From contig NZ_JENB01000050.1 in the NCBI RefSeq assembly GCF_000708715.2, forward strand, positions 1 through 37,568: 37,568 nt of DNA, given 5' to 3'. Position numbers and translations under genes: made by a program. Positions 24,919-32,406 of the stretch are shown one piece after another; within the stretch, counting starts at the first letter, position 1; each line of letters starts with the position of its first letter. This DNA is from Pseudomonas putida W15Oct28. GTDB taxonomy: Bacteria; Pseudomonadota; Gammaproteobacteria; Pseudomonadales; Pseudomonadaceae. Under the pieces are notes generated by a model, which was not told the origin of the DNA, searched no databases, and worked only from the letters and a program-made list of their open reading frames with translations.

Positions 24919-25662
24919 ATGAATGTCCTGATCGTTGATGACGAACCCCAAGGCCGTGAACGCCTCAGCCGGCTACTCGGCGAACTGGAGGGGTACACCG
25001 TGCTGGAGCCTAGCGCCACCAACGGCGAGGAGGCCCTTGCGCTGATCGAAAGCCTCAAGCCCGATGTGGTCCTGCTGGACATCGGCATGCCAGGCCTGGA
25101 CGGCCTGCAGGTAGCCGCTCGCCTGTGCGAACGCGAGGCGCCGCCGGCGGTGGTGTTTTGCACCGGGGATGACGAATACGGTGCCGAGGCATTCAAGGAC
25201 AGTACCCTCAGCCATGTGACCAAGCCCTTCCAGGCCCAGACGTTGCGCGATGCCTTGCGCAAGGCCGAAAAACCCAACCGCGCCCAGCTGGCGGCGCTCA
25301 CCCGGCCGGCCAATGAAGGTGGCGGCCCACGTAGCCACATCAGTGCCCGCACCCGTAAAGGCATCGAGCTGATTCCTTTGCCCCAGGTGATCTATTTCAT
25401 TGCCGATCACAAATACGTGACCTTGCGCCACGAGGCCGGGGAAGTGCTGCTCGACGAGCCGCTCAAAGCCCTGGAGGATGAATTTGGCGAACGCTTCGTG
25501 CGTATCCACCGCAATGCGTTGGTCGCCCGCGAGCGTATCGAACGCCTGCAACGCACCCCGCTGGGGCACTTTCAGCTCTACCTGAAAGGCCTGGACGGTG
25601 ATGCCCTGACCGTCAGCCGCCGGCATGTGGCCGGCGTGCGCAAGATGATGCAGACCCTCTGA
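24919..25662 (+). CDS. algR: LytTR response regulator AlgR
   Basis: A 247-aa response regulator. The receiver domain (1-~120) has the acidic pair D7/D8, phospho-acceptor D54 in LLDIGMPG, T83-region CTGDD, and K106-region HVTKPF. A LytTR DNA-binding domain follows (~140-247: ISARTRKGIELIPLPQVIYF, DHKYVTLR, FVRIHRNALVARERIERLQR, VSRRHVAGVRK). In P. aeruginosa AlgR controls alginate, twitching motility and other virulence traits, with the kinase AlgZ/FimS. Here no kinase gene is adjacent. The ATG has AGGA about 13 nt upstream, further than usual. hemC follows after a REP pair, the usual Pseudomonas order. Confidence 0.95.
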   Translation: MNVLIVDDEPQGRERLSRLLGELEGYTVLEPSATNGEEALALIESLKPDVVLLDIGMPGLDGLQVAARLCEREAPPAVVFCTGDDEYGAEAFKDSTLSHVTKPFQAQTLRDALRKAEKPNRAQLAALTRPANEGGGPRSHISARTRKGIELIPLPQVIYFIADHKYVTLRHEAGEVLLDEPLKALEDEFGERFVRIHRNALVARERIERLQRTPLGHFQLYLKGLDGDALTVSRRHVAGVRKMMQTL

Positions 25663-25692
25663 TTCGGCGCCCGCATGGCAAGGGCTTTGCCC

Positions 25693-25780
25693 TTGTTCGC
25701 GGCTAAAGCCGCTCCCACAGGTACGGTGCCGCTCCGAAGGCAATGGTGAGCCTGTGGGAGCGGGTTCACCCGCGAAGAGG
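25693..25780. repeat. Mixed REP inverted pair between algR and hemC
   Basis: The left arm, TTGTTCGCGGCTAAAGCCGC onward to CCCACAGG (25721), and the right arm, CCTGTGGGAGCGGGTTCACC onward to GAAGAGG, share the CCCACAGG foot. Their heads differ, so two REP subtypes are paired here. It separates the algR and hemC transcription units. Confidence 0.8.
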
Positions 25781-25859
25781 TCCTCAGCTGATCCACATCT
25801 GCTAGCGATACCGGCGATGCTGTTATCATCGGCGGCATTTCTCTGGATCGGGGCGTTCC

Positions 25860-26801
25860 ATGTCCACTCGCGAAATCCGCATTGCCACCCGTAAAAGTGC
25901 CTTGGCCCTGTGGCAGGCCGAATACGTCAAAGCCCGCCTCGAGCAGGCCCACCCCGGTCTGTTGGTGACCCTGGTGCCCATGGTCAGCCGTGGTGACAAG
26001 CTGCTCGACGCGCCGCTGGCGAAAATCGGCGGCAAGGGCCTGTTCGTCAAGGAACTGGAAACCGCCCTGCTGGACAACGAAGCCGACATCGCCGTGCACT
26101 CGATGAAAGACGTGCCCATGGACTTCCCCGAAGGCCTGGGGCTGTTCTGCATCTGCGAGCGTGAAGACCCGCGTGATGCCTTCGTTTCCAATACCTTTGA
26201 CAGCCTTGAGGCGTTGCCTGCCGGCAGCATCGTCGGCACCTCCAGCCTGCGCCGTCAGGCCCAGTTGCTGGCGCGCCGCCCGGACCTGCAAATCCGCTTC
26301 CTGCGTGGCAACGTCAACACGCGCCTGGCCAAGCTCGATGCCGGCGAGTACGACGCCATCATCCTCGCCGCCGCCGGCCTGATCCGCCTCGGCTTCGAAG
26401 ACCGCATCACCGCCACCATCAGCGTCGACGACAGCCTGCCGGCTGGCGGCCAGGGCGCGGTGGGCATCGAGTGCCGCAGTGCCGACCTCGAGATCCATGC
26501 ACTGCTGGCGCCGCTGCACCATGCCGACACCGCCGACCGGGTGGTGGCCGAACGCGCCCTGAACAAACACCTGAATGGCGGCTGCCAGGTGCCGATCGCC
26601 TGCTACGCGGTGCTCGAAGGCGACCAGCTGTGGCTGCGTGGCCTGGTCGGCCAGCCGAGTGGCGGCACCCTGCTGGTGGCCGAGGCCCGTGCCCCTCGCG
26701 CTGCTGCCGAGACCTTGGGCGTACAGGTGGCCGAAGACCTGCTGGGCCAAGGCGCCGAAGCCATCCTCAAGGAAGTCTACGGCGAGGCCGGCCACCCGTG
26801 A
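25860..26801 (+). CDS. hemC: Porphobilinogen deaminase (hydroxymethylbilane synthase)
   Basis: A 313-aa cytosolic enzyme that links four porphobilinogens into hydroxymethylbilane in haem synthesis. Landmarks are IRIATRKSALALWQAEYVK, KIGGKGLFVKELETAL, the catalytic D82-equivalent in VHSMKDVP, GTSSLRRQAQL, RFLRGNVNTRL, and Cys242 in NGGCQVPIACYA, which carries the dipyrromethane cofactor. Length is standard. A GGGG stretch lies before the ATG. Its stop overlaps the GTG start of hemD (GTGA), so hemC and hemD are coupled in a hemCDXY operon. Confidence 0.97.
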   Translation: MSTREIRIATRKSALALWQAEYVKARLEQAHPGLLVTLVPMVSRGDKLLDAPLAKIGGKGLFVKELETALLDNEADIAVHSMKDVPMDFPEGLGLFCICEREDPRDAFVSNTFDSLEALPAGSIVGTSSLRRQAQLLARRPDLQIRFLRGNVNTRLAKLDAGEYDAIILAAAGLIRLGFEDRITATISVDDSLPAGGQGAVGIECRSADLEIHALLAPLHHADTADRVVAERALNKHLNGGCQVPIACYAVLEGDQLWLRGLVGQPSGGTLLVAEARAPRAAAETLGVQVAEDLLGQGAEAILKEVYGEAGHP

Positions 26802-27565
26802 GCCAATGGCGCCTGTTGCTGACCCGGCCTGCCGAGGACTGTGCGGCACTGGCGCAAAGCCTGGCGGCAGCGGGGGTTGGCAGCAGCTGCCTGCCGCTGT
26901 TGGCGATAGAGCCTGTCACCGTGGAGGCCCCGCAACGTCTGCTGCTGGAGGACCTGCATGGCTTCCAGGCGATCATCGTGGTCAGCAAGCCGGCTGCCCG
27001 GTTGTTGCTTGAGCAACTGGCCGAAGCCCGCATGCAGCCGCCACTGCAAGGCTGGTTCACCGTGGGCGAGGCAACCGCCGCGGTGCTGCAGGGGGCGGGG
27101 CTTGAGGTAAACACTCCGCCGCGTGGCGACGACAGTGAAGCCTTGTTGGCGCTACCGGCCCTGCTTCAGGCCGTTGCCGTGCCTGCAGCGCGTGTCCTGG
27201 TCGTGCGCGGCGTCGGAGGTCGCGAACTGCTGGCAGAGCGTCTTGCAGAGCAAGGTGCTAGTGTCGAATATCTGGAACTGTATCGTCGCTGCCTGCCGGA
27301 TTATCCGGCGGGCACCCTGAAGCGCCGCATCGAAGCGGAACGCCTCAATGGCCTGGTGGTCAGCAGTGGGCAGGGTTTTGAACATTTGCAGCAGCTGGCC
27401 GGCGCGGATTGGCCGCAGCTGGCACGCCTGCCGCTGTTCGTGCCCAGCCCACGGGTAGCCGAGCAAGCCAGGGCCGCAGGGGCCCAACAGGTTGTGGATT
27501 GCCGTGGCGCCAGTGCCACGGCCTTGCTGGCAGCTGTGCAGCGCAGCGCTGCACCTGCCTCTTAA
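26798..27565 (+). CDS. hemD: Uroporphyrinogen-III synthase
   Basis: A 255-aa enzyme that closes and inverts ring D of hydroxymethylbilane to give uroporphyrinogen III. Sequence conservation in HemD is low, but the pattern fits: WRLLLTRPAEDCAALAQSLA at the N-terminus, LHGFQAIIVVSKPAARLLL, GWFTVGEATAAVLQGAGLEV, LVVRGVGGRELLAERLAEQG, VEYLELYRR and NGLVVSSGQGFEHL. The start is the GTG at 26798 overlapping the hemC stop. hemX starts 45 nt after its TAA. Confidence 0.95.
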   Translation: MSQWRLLLTRPAEDCAALAQSLAAAGVGSSCLPLLAIEPVTVEAPQRLLLEDLHGFQAIIVVSKPAARLLLEQLAEARMQPPLQGWFTVGEATAAVLQGAGLEVNTPPRGDDSEALLALPALLQAVAVPAARVLVVRGVGGRELLAERLAEQGASVEYLELYRRCLPDYPAGTLKRRIEAERLNGLVVSSGQGFEHLQQLAGADWPQLARLPLFVPSPRVAEQARAAGAQQVVDCRGASATALLAAVQRSAAPAS

Positions 27566-27610
27566 GGCGCTAAGCTGAACGCGATGCGCCCCCATGCAAA
27601 GGATGGATAC

Positions 27611-28711
27611 GTGAGCGAGACTGTCTTGTCCAATAACGATCAGCCGTCGGCACAGGCGCCGGCGGAACCCGTCACCGCGCCACCTGCCAAGCGCTCCGGC
27701 AGTGGCCTGGCAGCGCTGGCATTGCTGCTGGGTGCGGCCGGGGTGGCAGTAGGTGGCTGGGGTGTCTGGCAGGTGCGTCAACTGCAAGGCAGCGAGTTCA
27801 ACCAGGGCCAGCACATCGAGGCGCTGACCCAGCGCGTCGAGGCCCTGCAGCAGCGCGAACAGCAGATCAGCGCGCAACTGGCCAGCCTGCCGGCGGCCAG
27901 CGAGCTGGAAGACCGCCGGCGCCTGGTGGCGCAATTGCAGGGCGACCAGCAGCGCCTCAGCCAGCGCCTGGAAACCGTGCTTGGCGAAAGCCGCAAGGAA
28001 TGGCGCCTGGCTGAAGCCGAGCACTTGCTGCGCCTGGCTACCCTGCGCCTGTCGGCCTTGCAGGACATCACCAGTGCCAAGGCCCTGGTCGAAGGCGCCG
28101 ACGAGATTCTGCGCGAGCAGAGCGACCCGGGTGCCTTCGCTGCCCGCGAGCAACTGGCACGCAGCCTGGCCACGCTCAACAGCACCCAGCAACCGGACCG
28201 TACCGGCCTGTTCCTGAAACTGGCTGCACAGCGTGAGCTGGTACAGCAGCTGAGCGCCCAGTCGCCCGAGTTCGACAGCAATGCCGATGCGCTGGGTGCC
28301 CTGACCGCCGATGGTGATGGTGCCAGCCGGCTGTCGCAGTGGTGGGCAGAAATCTCCAAGTACTTCCAGATCGACTTCAACGCCGATGAAAACGTGCGGC
28401 CCCTGCTGGCAGGGCAGCAATTGAACCAGCTGCGCCTGGCCCTGAGCCTGACCATCGAGCAGGCCCAGTGGGCGGCGCTCAATGGTGACGCCAAGGTCTA
28501 CACCCAGGCGCTGGACGACGCCCGCAGCGTGCTGCTGGCGAACTTCAACGCCGACAACCCGCAAAGCAAGGCCATGCTCGACAGCCTCAATGCCCTGGCC
28601 GAGCAGCCGGTGTCGGTGGTCACCCCCGACCTCAGCGAAAGCCTGGCGGCAGTGCAGGCCTACATTCAGCGCCGTCACCTGCCGGCTGAGGCTGAAGGGG
28701 GCAAGCCATGA
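27611..28711 (+). CDS. hemX: HemX-like membrane protein (uroporphyrinogen-III C-methyltransferase family name)
   Basis: A 366-aa protein with a short cytoplasmic Ala/Pro-rich head, one membrane helix (residues ~32-55: SGLAALALLLGAAGVAVGGW), and a large mostly coiled-coil periplasmic part (QLQGSEFNQGQHIEALTQRV, EDRRRLVAQLQGDQQRLSQR). Despite the database name, it has no SAM-methyltransferase motifs. In many gammaproteobacteria hemX and hemY follow hemCD; their precise role is not settled. The GTG at 27611 (MSETVLSNND) has AAGGA 7 nt upstream; an ATG nine codons earlier lacks one. Its stop overlaps the hemY start (ATGA). Confidence 0.9.
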   Translation: MSETVLSNNDQPSAQAPAEPVTAPPAKRSGSGLAALALLLGAAGVAVGGWGVWQVRQLQGSEFNQGQHIEALTQRVEALQQREQQISAQLASLPAASELEDRRRLVAQLQGDQQRLSQRLETVLGESRKEWRLAEAEHLLRLATLRLSALQDITSAKALVEGADEILREQSDPGAFAAREQLARSLATLNSTQQPDRTGLFLKLAAQRELVQQLSAQSPEFDSNADALGALTADGDGASRLSQWWAEISKYFQIDFNADENVRPLLAGQQLNQLRLALSLTIEQAQWAALNGDAKVYTQALDDARSVLLANFNADNPQSKAMLDSLNALAEQPVSVVTPDLSESLAAVQAYIQRRHLPAEAEGGKP

Positions 28712-29946
28712 AGCGTGTCTACCTGCTGGCCGTACTGGCAATCGTAATCGCCGCGGCGCTGGGTATCGCGGTCGCCAAGCACAGCGGTTACGTGCTGCTT
28801 TCCTATGGCAGCTTCCGCTATCAATCGGGGCTGTGGGCGGCCCTGGCCGGGCTGCTGGCCGTGGTCGCTGTGTTGTGGCTGTTGCGGTACCTGGTCGGCC
28901 TGGTGCTGACCTCCAGCGGCGTGGTCAACCCGTGGTCGCGGCGTAACCGCAGCCGGCGCATCCGTGTGGCCATCGAACAAGGCCAGCTGGACCTCGCCGA
29001 GGGCCGCTGGGCCAGTGCCCAACGCCACCTGCACCGTGCCGCTGAGGCCGAGCGCCAACCGCTGCTCTACTACCTCGGTGCCGCACGTGCTGCCAACGAG
29101 CAAGGCCGCACCGAAGACAGCGACAACCTGCTGGAGCGCGCCCTGGAGCGTCAGCCGCAAGCAGAACTGGCCATTGCCCTGACCCATGCGCAACTGCAGA
29201 TGGACCGTGGCGAAAGTGACGGCGCCCTGGAAACCCTGCTTGCCATGCAGGAACGCCACCCGCACAACAGCCAGGTGCTGCGCCTGCTGCAGCGTCTGTA
29301 CCTGGCGCGCGGCGACTGGTCGGCACTGATCCGTCTGCTGCCAGACCTGCGCAAGGGCAAGGTGCTGCCGCCCGCCGAGCTGGCTGCCCTGGAGCAGCGT
29401 GCCTGGGGCCAGAACCTGAGCCTGGCCACTACCCGTGGCGAAGACGCGCAAAGTGCACGTCAGGCCCTGGAACGCGCCTGGCAGCAGTTGACCGCGGCCC
29501 AGCGCCAGGAGCCGCAACTGGTGCTGGCCTACGCCGAGCAGTTGCGCCAGGTAGGCGCCCAGAACGAAGCCGAGCAAGTGTTGCGCACCGCCCTCAAGCG
29601 TGAATACGAAAGCCACCTGGCCCGCCTCTACGGCCTGGTGCGCGGTGATGACCCGGCGCGCCAGCTGCAAACCGCCGAAGGTTGGCTGAAGGATCACCCG
29701 CAAGATGCCAGCCTGTTGCTGACCCTGGGCCGCCTGAGCCTGCAGAACCGCCTGTGGGGCAAGGCGCGTGACTACCTGGAAAGCAGCCTGCGCATGGAAC
29801 GCAACCCCGAGGCCTGTGCCGAACTGGCCCGCCTGCTCGCTGGCCTGGGCGAGACCGAGCGCAGCAACCAGCTGTTCCAGGAGGGGCTTGGCCTGCTGGA
29901 CGAACGCCTGTTGGCGCTGCCTTTGCCAGAAGGCGTTCGCGCCTGA
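28708..29946 (+). CDS. hemY: HemY TPR-domain membrane protein
   Basis: A 412-aa inner-membrane protein with two N-terminal membrane helices (~5-25 and ~38-66). The HemY_N region has GSFRYQSGLWAALAGLLAVV. A long helical TPR domain follows (e.g. ARAANEQGRTEDSDNLLERA, LGRLSLQNRLWGKARDYLES). This is the gammaproteobacterial HemY of the hemCDXY cluster, not the unrelated protoporphyrinogen oxidase of the same name in Bacillus. It overlaps hemX by 4 nt, is the last gene of the operon, and is followed 4 nt later by a strong hairpin. Confidence 0.93.
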   Translation: MKRVYLLAVLAIVIAAALGIAVAKHSGYVLLSYGSFRYQSGLWAALAGLLAVVAVLWLLRYLVGLVLTSSGVVNPWSRRNRSRRIRVAIEQGQLDLAEGRWASAQRHLHRAAEAERQPLLYYLGAARAANEQGRTEDSDNLLERALERQPQAELAIALTHAQLQMDRGESDGALETLLAMQERHPHNSQVLRLLQRLYLARGDWSALIRLLPDLRKGKVLPPAELAALEQRAWGQNLSLATTRGEDAQSARQALERAWQQLTAAQRQEPQLVLAYAEQLRQVGAQNEAEQVLRTALKREYESHLARLYGLVRGDDPARQLQTAEGWLKDHPQDASLLLTLGRLSLQNRLWGKARDYLESSLRMERNPEACAELARLLAGLGETERSNQLFQEGLGLLDERLLALPLPEGVRA

Positions 29947-29950
29947 CCAA

Positions 29951-29984
29951 CCCCAAAGCCCGCGCCAAGGTGCGGGCTTTGGGG
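29951..29984 (+). terminator. Terminator hairpin of the hem operon
   Basis: A perfect 13-bp stem, CCCCAAAGCCCGC (29951-29963) with GCGGGCTTTGGGG (29972-29984) around an 8-nt loop, 4 nt after the hemY stop. TTTT comes only 10 nt later, so the T-tract is weak. The remaining ~185 bp before dsbB show nothing else recognisable. Confidence 0.8.
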
Positions 29985-30168
29985 GTGGGTAACTTTTCTA
30001 CCGCTGCCAGTTAGATCTGCAGTCCAGTTCTTCAGTCGCCTCCTACCTTATCAGCTGAAATTTCCTACGTGATTCAGCGACTTATCGTTGCTGTCGCACC
30101 TTGAAACAAAGCCTGTCTTTCCTCTACCGTTTCAAGCCACAACATCTTCCCCGGGACTTTCACCGCCC

Positions 30169-30675
30169 ATGCTTCCGGCCCGCTTGCGCACCTTTTTCCT
30201 TCCTGCCTGCCTGGCCGCATTGGCGGTACTGGCCCTGTCATTCCACCTGGAAAACATACTGGGGCTTATGCCGTGCCCCTTGTGCTTCAGCCAGCGGCTG
30301 TTGCTTGCCGTGTACGCCCTGCTGAGCCTGGCTGCGGTGCTGCAGGCACCGGGCGCGCGGGGTATCCACCATTACGCGCGGGCTACGCTGGGCTGCTCGC
30401 TGGCTGGCGCGGTGCTGGCGGCACGGAACGTCTGGGTACAGGGGGGCGGTGGTGCTATCCCTGTCTGCCCATTACCGATCGGGCGTGTGCTCGAGCAATC
30501 CTGGAGCGAGGCAGCGCGGCAGTTGCTGCTTGGCGGCCCGGAATGCAGCTCGCTGACCTGGAGCTTTCTCGACCTGACGCTGCCTGAGTGGAGCCTGCTG
30601 GCCTTCCTGTTGCTGGCCGTGCTGCCCCTGAGTTGCCTGCTGGCGTATCGTTTCCGCACTCTGGCAAGAAGTTGA
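30169..30675 (+). CDS. dsbB: Disulfide bond formation protein DsbB family
   Basis: A 168-aa inner-membrane quinone reductase that re-oxidises DsbA. There are four membrane helices. The first periplasmic cysteine pair is C36/C39 (MPCPLCFSQR), and the second is C100 (IPVCPLP) and C126 (GGPECSS), so both needed pairs are present. It matches the small DsbB/DsbH of this locus in Pseudomonas; other DsbB copies probably exist elsewhere. The ribosome site is weak (GGGA ~13 nt upstream). The frame is open 27 codons further 5', but the membrane protein starts naturally at MLPARLRTFF. Monocistronic; algQ follows after its own promoter. Confidence 0.92.
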   Translation: MLPARLRTFFLPACLAALAVLALSFHLENILGLMPCPLCFSQRLLLAVYALLSLAAVLQAPGARGIHHYARATLGCSLAGAVLAARNVWVQGGGGAIPVCPLPIGRVLEQSWSEAARQLLLGGPECSSLTWSFLDLTLPEWSLLAFLLLAVLPLSCLLAYRFRTLARS

Positions 30676-30690
30676 CCTGGAACAAGGCTG

Positions 30691-30713
30691 CGCCACTAGC
30701 GCGACCAGTGGCG
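30691..30713 (+). terminator. Possible dsbB terminator
   Basis: CGCCACT-N9-AGTGGCG forms a perfect 7-bp stem 15 nt after the dsbB stop, followed by GTTTG. No real T-tract, so modest support. Confidence 0.4.
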
Positions 30714-30715
30714 GT

Positions 30716-30743
30716 TTGACGGGCTATTAAACACTTGTATGAA
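30716..30743 (+). promoter_or_regulatory. Sigma70-like promoter of algQ
   Basis: TTGACG (30716-30721), 16-nt spacer, TATGAA (30738-30743). It would give a leader of about 155 nt before the algQ start codon at 30907. The leader has no recognisable motif. Confidence 0.45.
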
Positions 30744-30906
30744 CTTTGTCCGCTGCGTACCTTGATGGGCAGCACGCGCGGGAATAATCTCCCAGCACGC
30801 ATACCGAAAATACAACTGCTCGATGCCGTCCTGCTGATGACACCTTTGTGCTGCGCGGTCGTGGTGCGAGGTGCAGCGGCATCTACCCAGAAGGGAAGAG
30901 ATTGCC

Positions 30907-31377
30907 ATGCTCGATAGTTGTCAGAATGCCCAGGAACGCTGGGGTGGGGTTCACGACCTGATCGACCGTTGGCTGAAGGAGCGCCAGGACCTGGTGCAGT
31001 CTTTCGGCGCACTGCGCGATTTGAAGCCAGCTTTCGCCGACAAGGACACCAACGGGGACTTTTGCGCGCTCCTGGTCGACTACGTTTCGGCGTGGCATTT
31101 CGAAGTCAGCGAACAACTGGTCAGCGAGGCCAAGGCATTTGGCGATACGCGTGGCCTGGAGCTGGCGACGCAGATCAATCCTCGCATTGATGACAGCACC
31201 CAGATTGCACTGGCCTTCAACGACCATTGCGCAAAGGGTGAGTGCACTGACCCGGAACGTTTCGCCGAGAAGCTGGCCAAGTTGGGCGCCCTGCTGCACG
31301 AGCGCTTCGAACTCGAGGATTGCCTGATCGAAGTGCTGCACAACGCGCACAAGGAAGAGGGCACAGTCGAGGCGTGA
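30907..31377 (+). CDS. algQ: Anti-sigma70 factor AlgQ (Rsd family)
   Basis: A 156-aa Rsd/AlgQ protein, an all-helical cytosolic protein that binds region 4 of sigma70. It thereby shifts RNA polymerase toward other sigma factors; in P. aeruginosa it affects alginate and siderophore genes. Recognised features are MLDSCQNAQERWGGVHDLID, RWLKERQDLVQSF, DFCALLVDYVSAWHFEVSEQ and HERFELEDCLIEVLHNAHKE. Length is normal. The ATG at 30907 has AAGGGAAGAGA upstream; the 12 extra in-frame codons upstream lack support. The FKBP gene on the other strand ends 9 nt after it (convergent). Confidence 0.95.
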   Translation: MLDSCQNAQERWGGVHDLIDRWLKERQDLVQSFGALRDLKPAFADKDTNGDFCALLVDYVSAWHFEVSEQLVSEAKAFGDTRGLELATQINPRIDDSTQIALAFNDHCAKGECTDPERFAEKLAKLGALLHERFELEDCLIEVLHNAHKEEGTVEA

Positions 31378-31386
31378 AGGTTGGCG

Positions 31387-32025
31387 TCAGTCGCCAACCG
31401 ACAGCAGTTCGATCTCGAATACCAAGGGTGTATAGGGTGCGATCAGGTCACCCGCGCCCTCGGCGCCATAGGCTTGCGCCGACGGTATTACCAGGCGCCA
31501 TTTGGCACCGGCGTGCATCATCGGCAAGGCCACCTGCCACCCTTCGATTACCGAACCCAGGCTGAACCACTGGGGCGCCTGGTTCTGGTCGAACACCGAG
31601 CCATCCGGCAGCCTGCCTACATAGCGCACCTGCACTTTGCCGCCAGCTTTTGGCTGAGCGCCAGTGCCAGGCTGCAGCTCGCTGTAGAGCACACCTTCCG
31701 GTAGTTCGCGTACCCCATAACGCCCACGTTCATTGGCCATGAAGCGTGTTTCGGCCGCCTGCAGTTTCTGCGTGGCGGCGTCACTTTCCTGCGCTTCGTG
31801 CTGTTGGAGCACGGCCTGCATACGTGCCTTGTCGAGCTTCAGGGGTTGCCCCTGATAGGACTGCTTCAGGCCTTCGACCAGTGCATCCAGTTGCAGGCCT
31901 GGCATCTCCTCGCGCAGCCGCTCGCCCAGGCTGGCGCCAAGGCTGTAGGCGAGGTCCTGGTCGTTGTTGTCGGCCATTGCAACTGGCATCAGCAGGCATA
32001 AACCTAATACAAGATATCGAAACAT
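31387..32025 (-). CDS. FKBP-type peptidyl-prolyl isomerase, periplasmic (FkpA/Mip-like)
   Basis: A 212-aa secreted isomerase that helps proline isomerisation during periplasmic folding. A signal peptide (MFRYLVLGLCLLMPVAMA) is followed by an FKBP_N dimerisation domain (DQDLAYSLGASLGERLREEM, ~25-105) and an FKBP domain (~118-212: KVQVRYVGRLPDGSVFDQNQ, GSVIEGWQVALPMMHAGAKW, LVIPSAQAYG, PLVFEIELLSV). The ATG at 32025 has AGGA 8 nt upstream and starts the signal peptide; the six codons before it are excluded. It lies next to algQ and algP as in other Pseudomonas. Confidence 0.94.
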   Translation of the reverse strand: MFRYLVLGLCLLMPVAMADNNDQDLAYSLGASLGERLREEMPGLQLDALVEGLKQSYQGQPLKLDKARMQAVLQQHEAQESDAATQKLQAAETRFMANERGRYGVRELPEGVLYSELQPGTGAQPKAGGKVQVRYVGRLPDGSVFDQNQAPQWFSLGSVIEGWQVALPMMHAGAKWRLVIPSAQAYGAEGAGDLIAPYTPLVFEIELLSVGD

Positions 32026-32092
32026 GGTCAGTTCCTGCGCCAATGAGCGTGGAAGTATGCCAGCGTTCGCTTTTCTGTTGTGTGCTCGCGAT

Positions 32093-32214
32093 CCCTGTAG
32101 GAGCGGCCTTGTGTCGCGATGGGCCGCAAAGCGGCCCCGGCAATATCAGCGTGATGCACGAATCCTGGGGGGCGCTACGCTCCCCGATCGCGACACAAGG
32201 CCGCGCCTACAGGG
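32093..32214. repeat. REP inverted pair (GGCCTTGTGTCGCG type)
   Basis: The left arm starts CCCTGTAGGAGCGGCCTTGT and the right arm ends ACAAGGCCGCGCCTACAGGG. The spacer is longer and contains a small GGGGGGCGCTACGCTCCCC hairpin. It lies between divergent genes (FKBP and algP), unlike most pairs here. Confidence 0.85.
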
Positions 32215-32406
32215 GCTGCGCTGCAAGTCAGATAATTGCCAAATATCAGCAATGATTAATTCAGCAACTACACTTTCACGCAGCTGCAAGATAACAACTT
32301 TGCCCAGGCATGCAACGCGGCGTAAATATTACTGTCAACATGCCCTAGCGGCGGTAGCAGCAGAAGCATAGTATGAGCCGCAATCTCGTCAGCCAGGAGG
32401 TAAACC
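32215..32406 (+). promoter_or_regulatory. AT-rich region ahead of algP
   Basis: About 190 bp, clearly more AT-rich than the surroundings (e.g. AAATATCAGCAATGATTAAT at 32240-32259 and GTAAATATTACTG near 32325). It ends with AGGAGG at 32395-32400, 6 nt before the algP ATG, a near-perfect ribosome site. It must hold the algP promoter, but I cannot pick a unique -35/-10. AT-rich DNA here could also bind nucleoid proteins. Confidence 0.5.

Noticed and set aside
27611..28711. SAM-dependent methyltransferase activity for HemX
   Set aside because: The family name suggests it, but the protein is a membrane-anchored coiled coil without the methyltransferase motifs.
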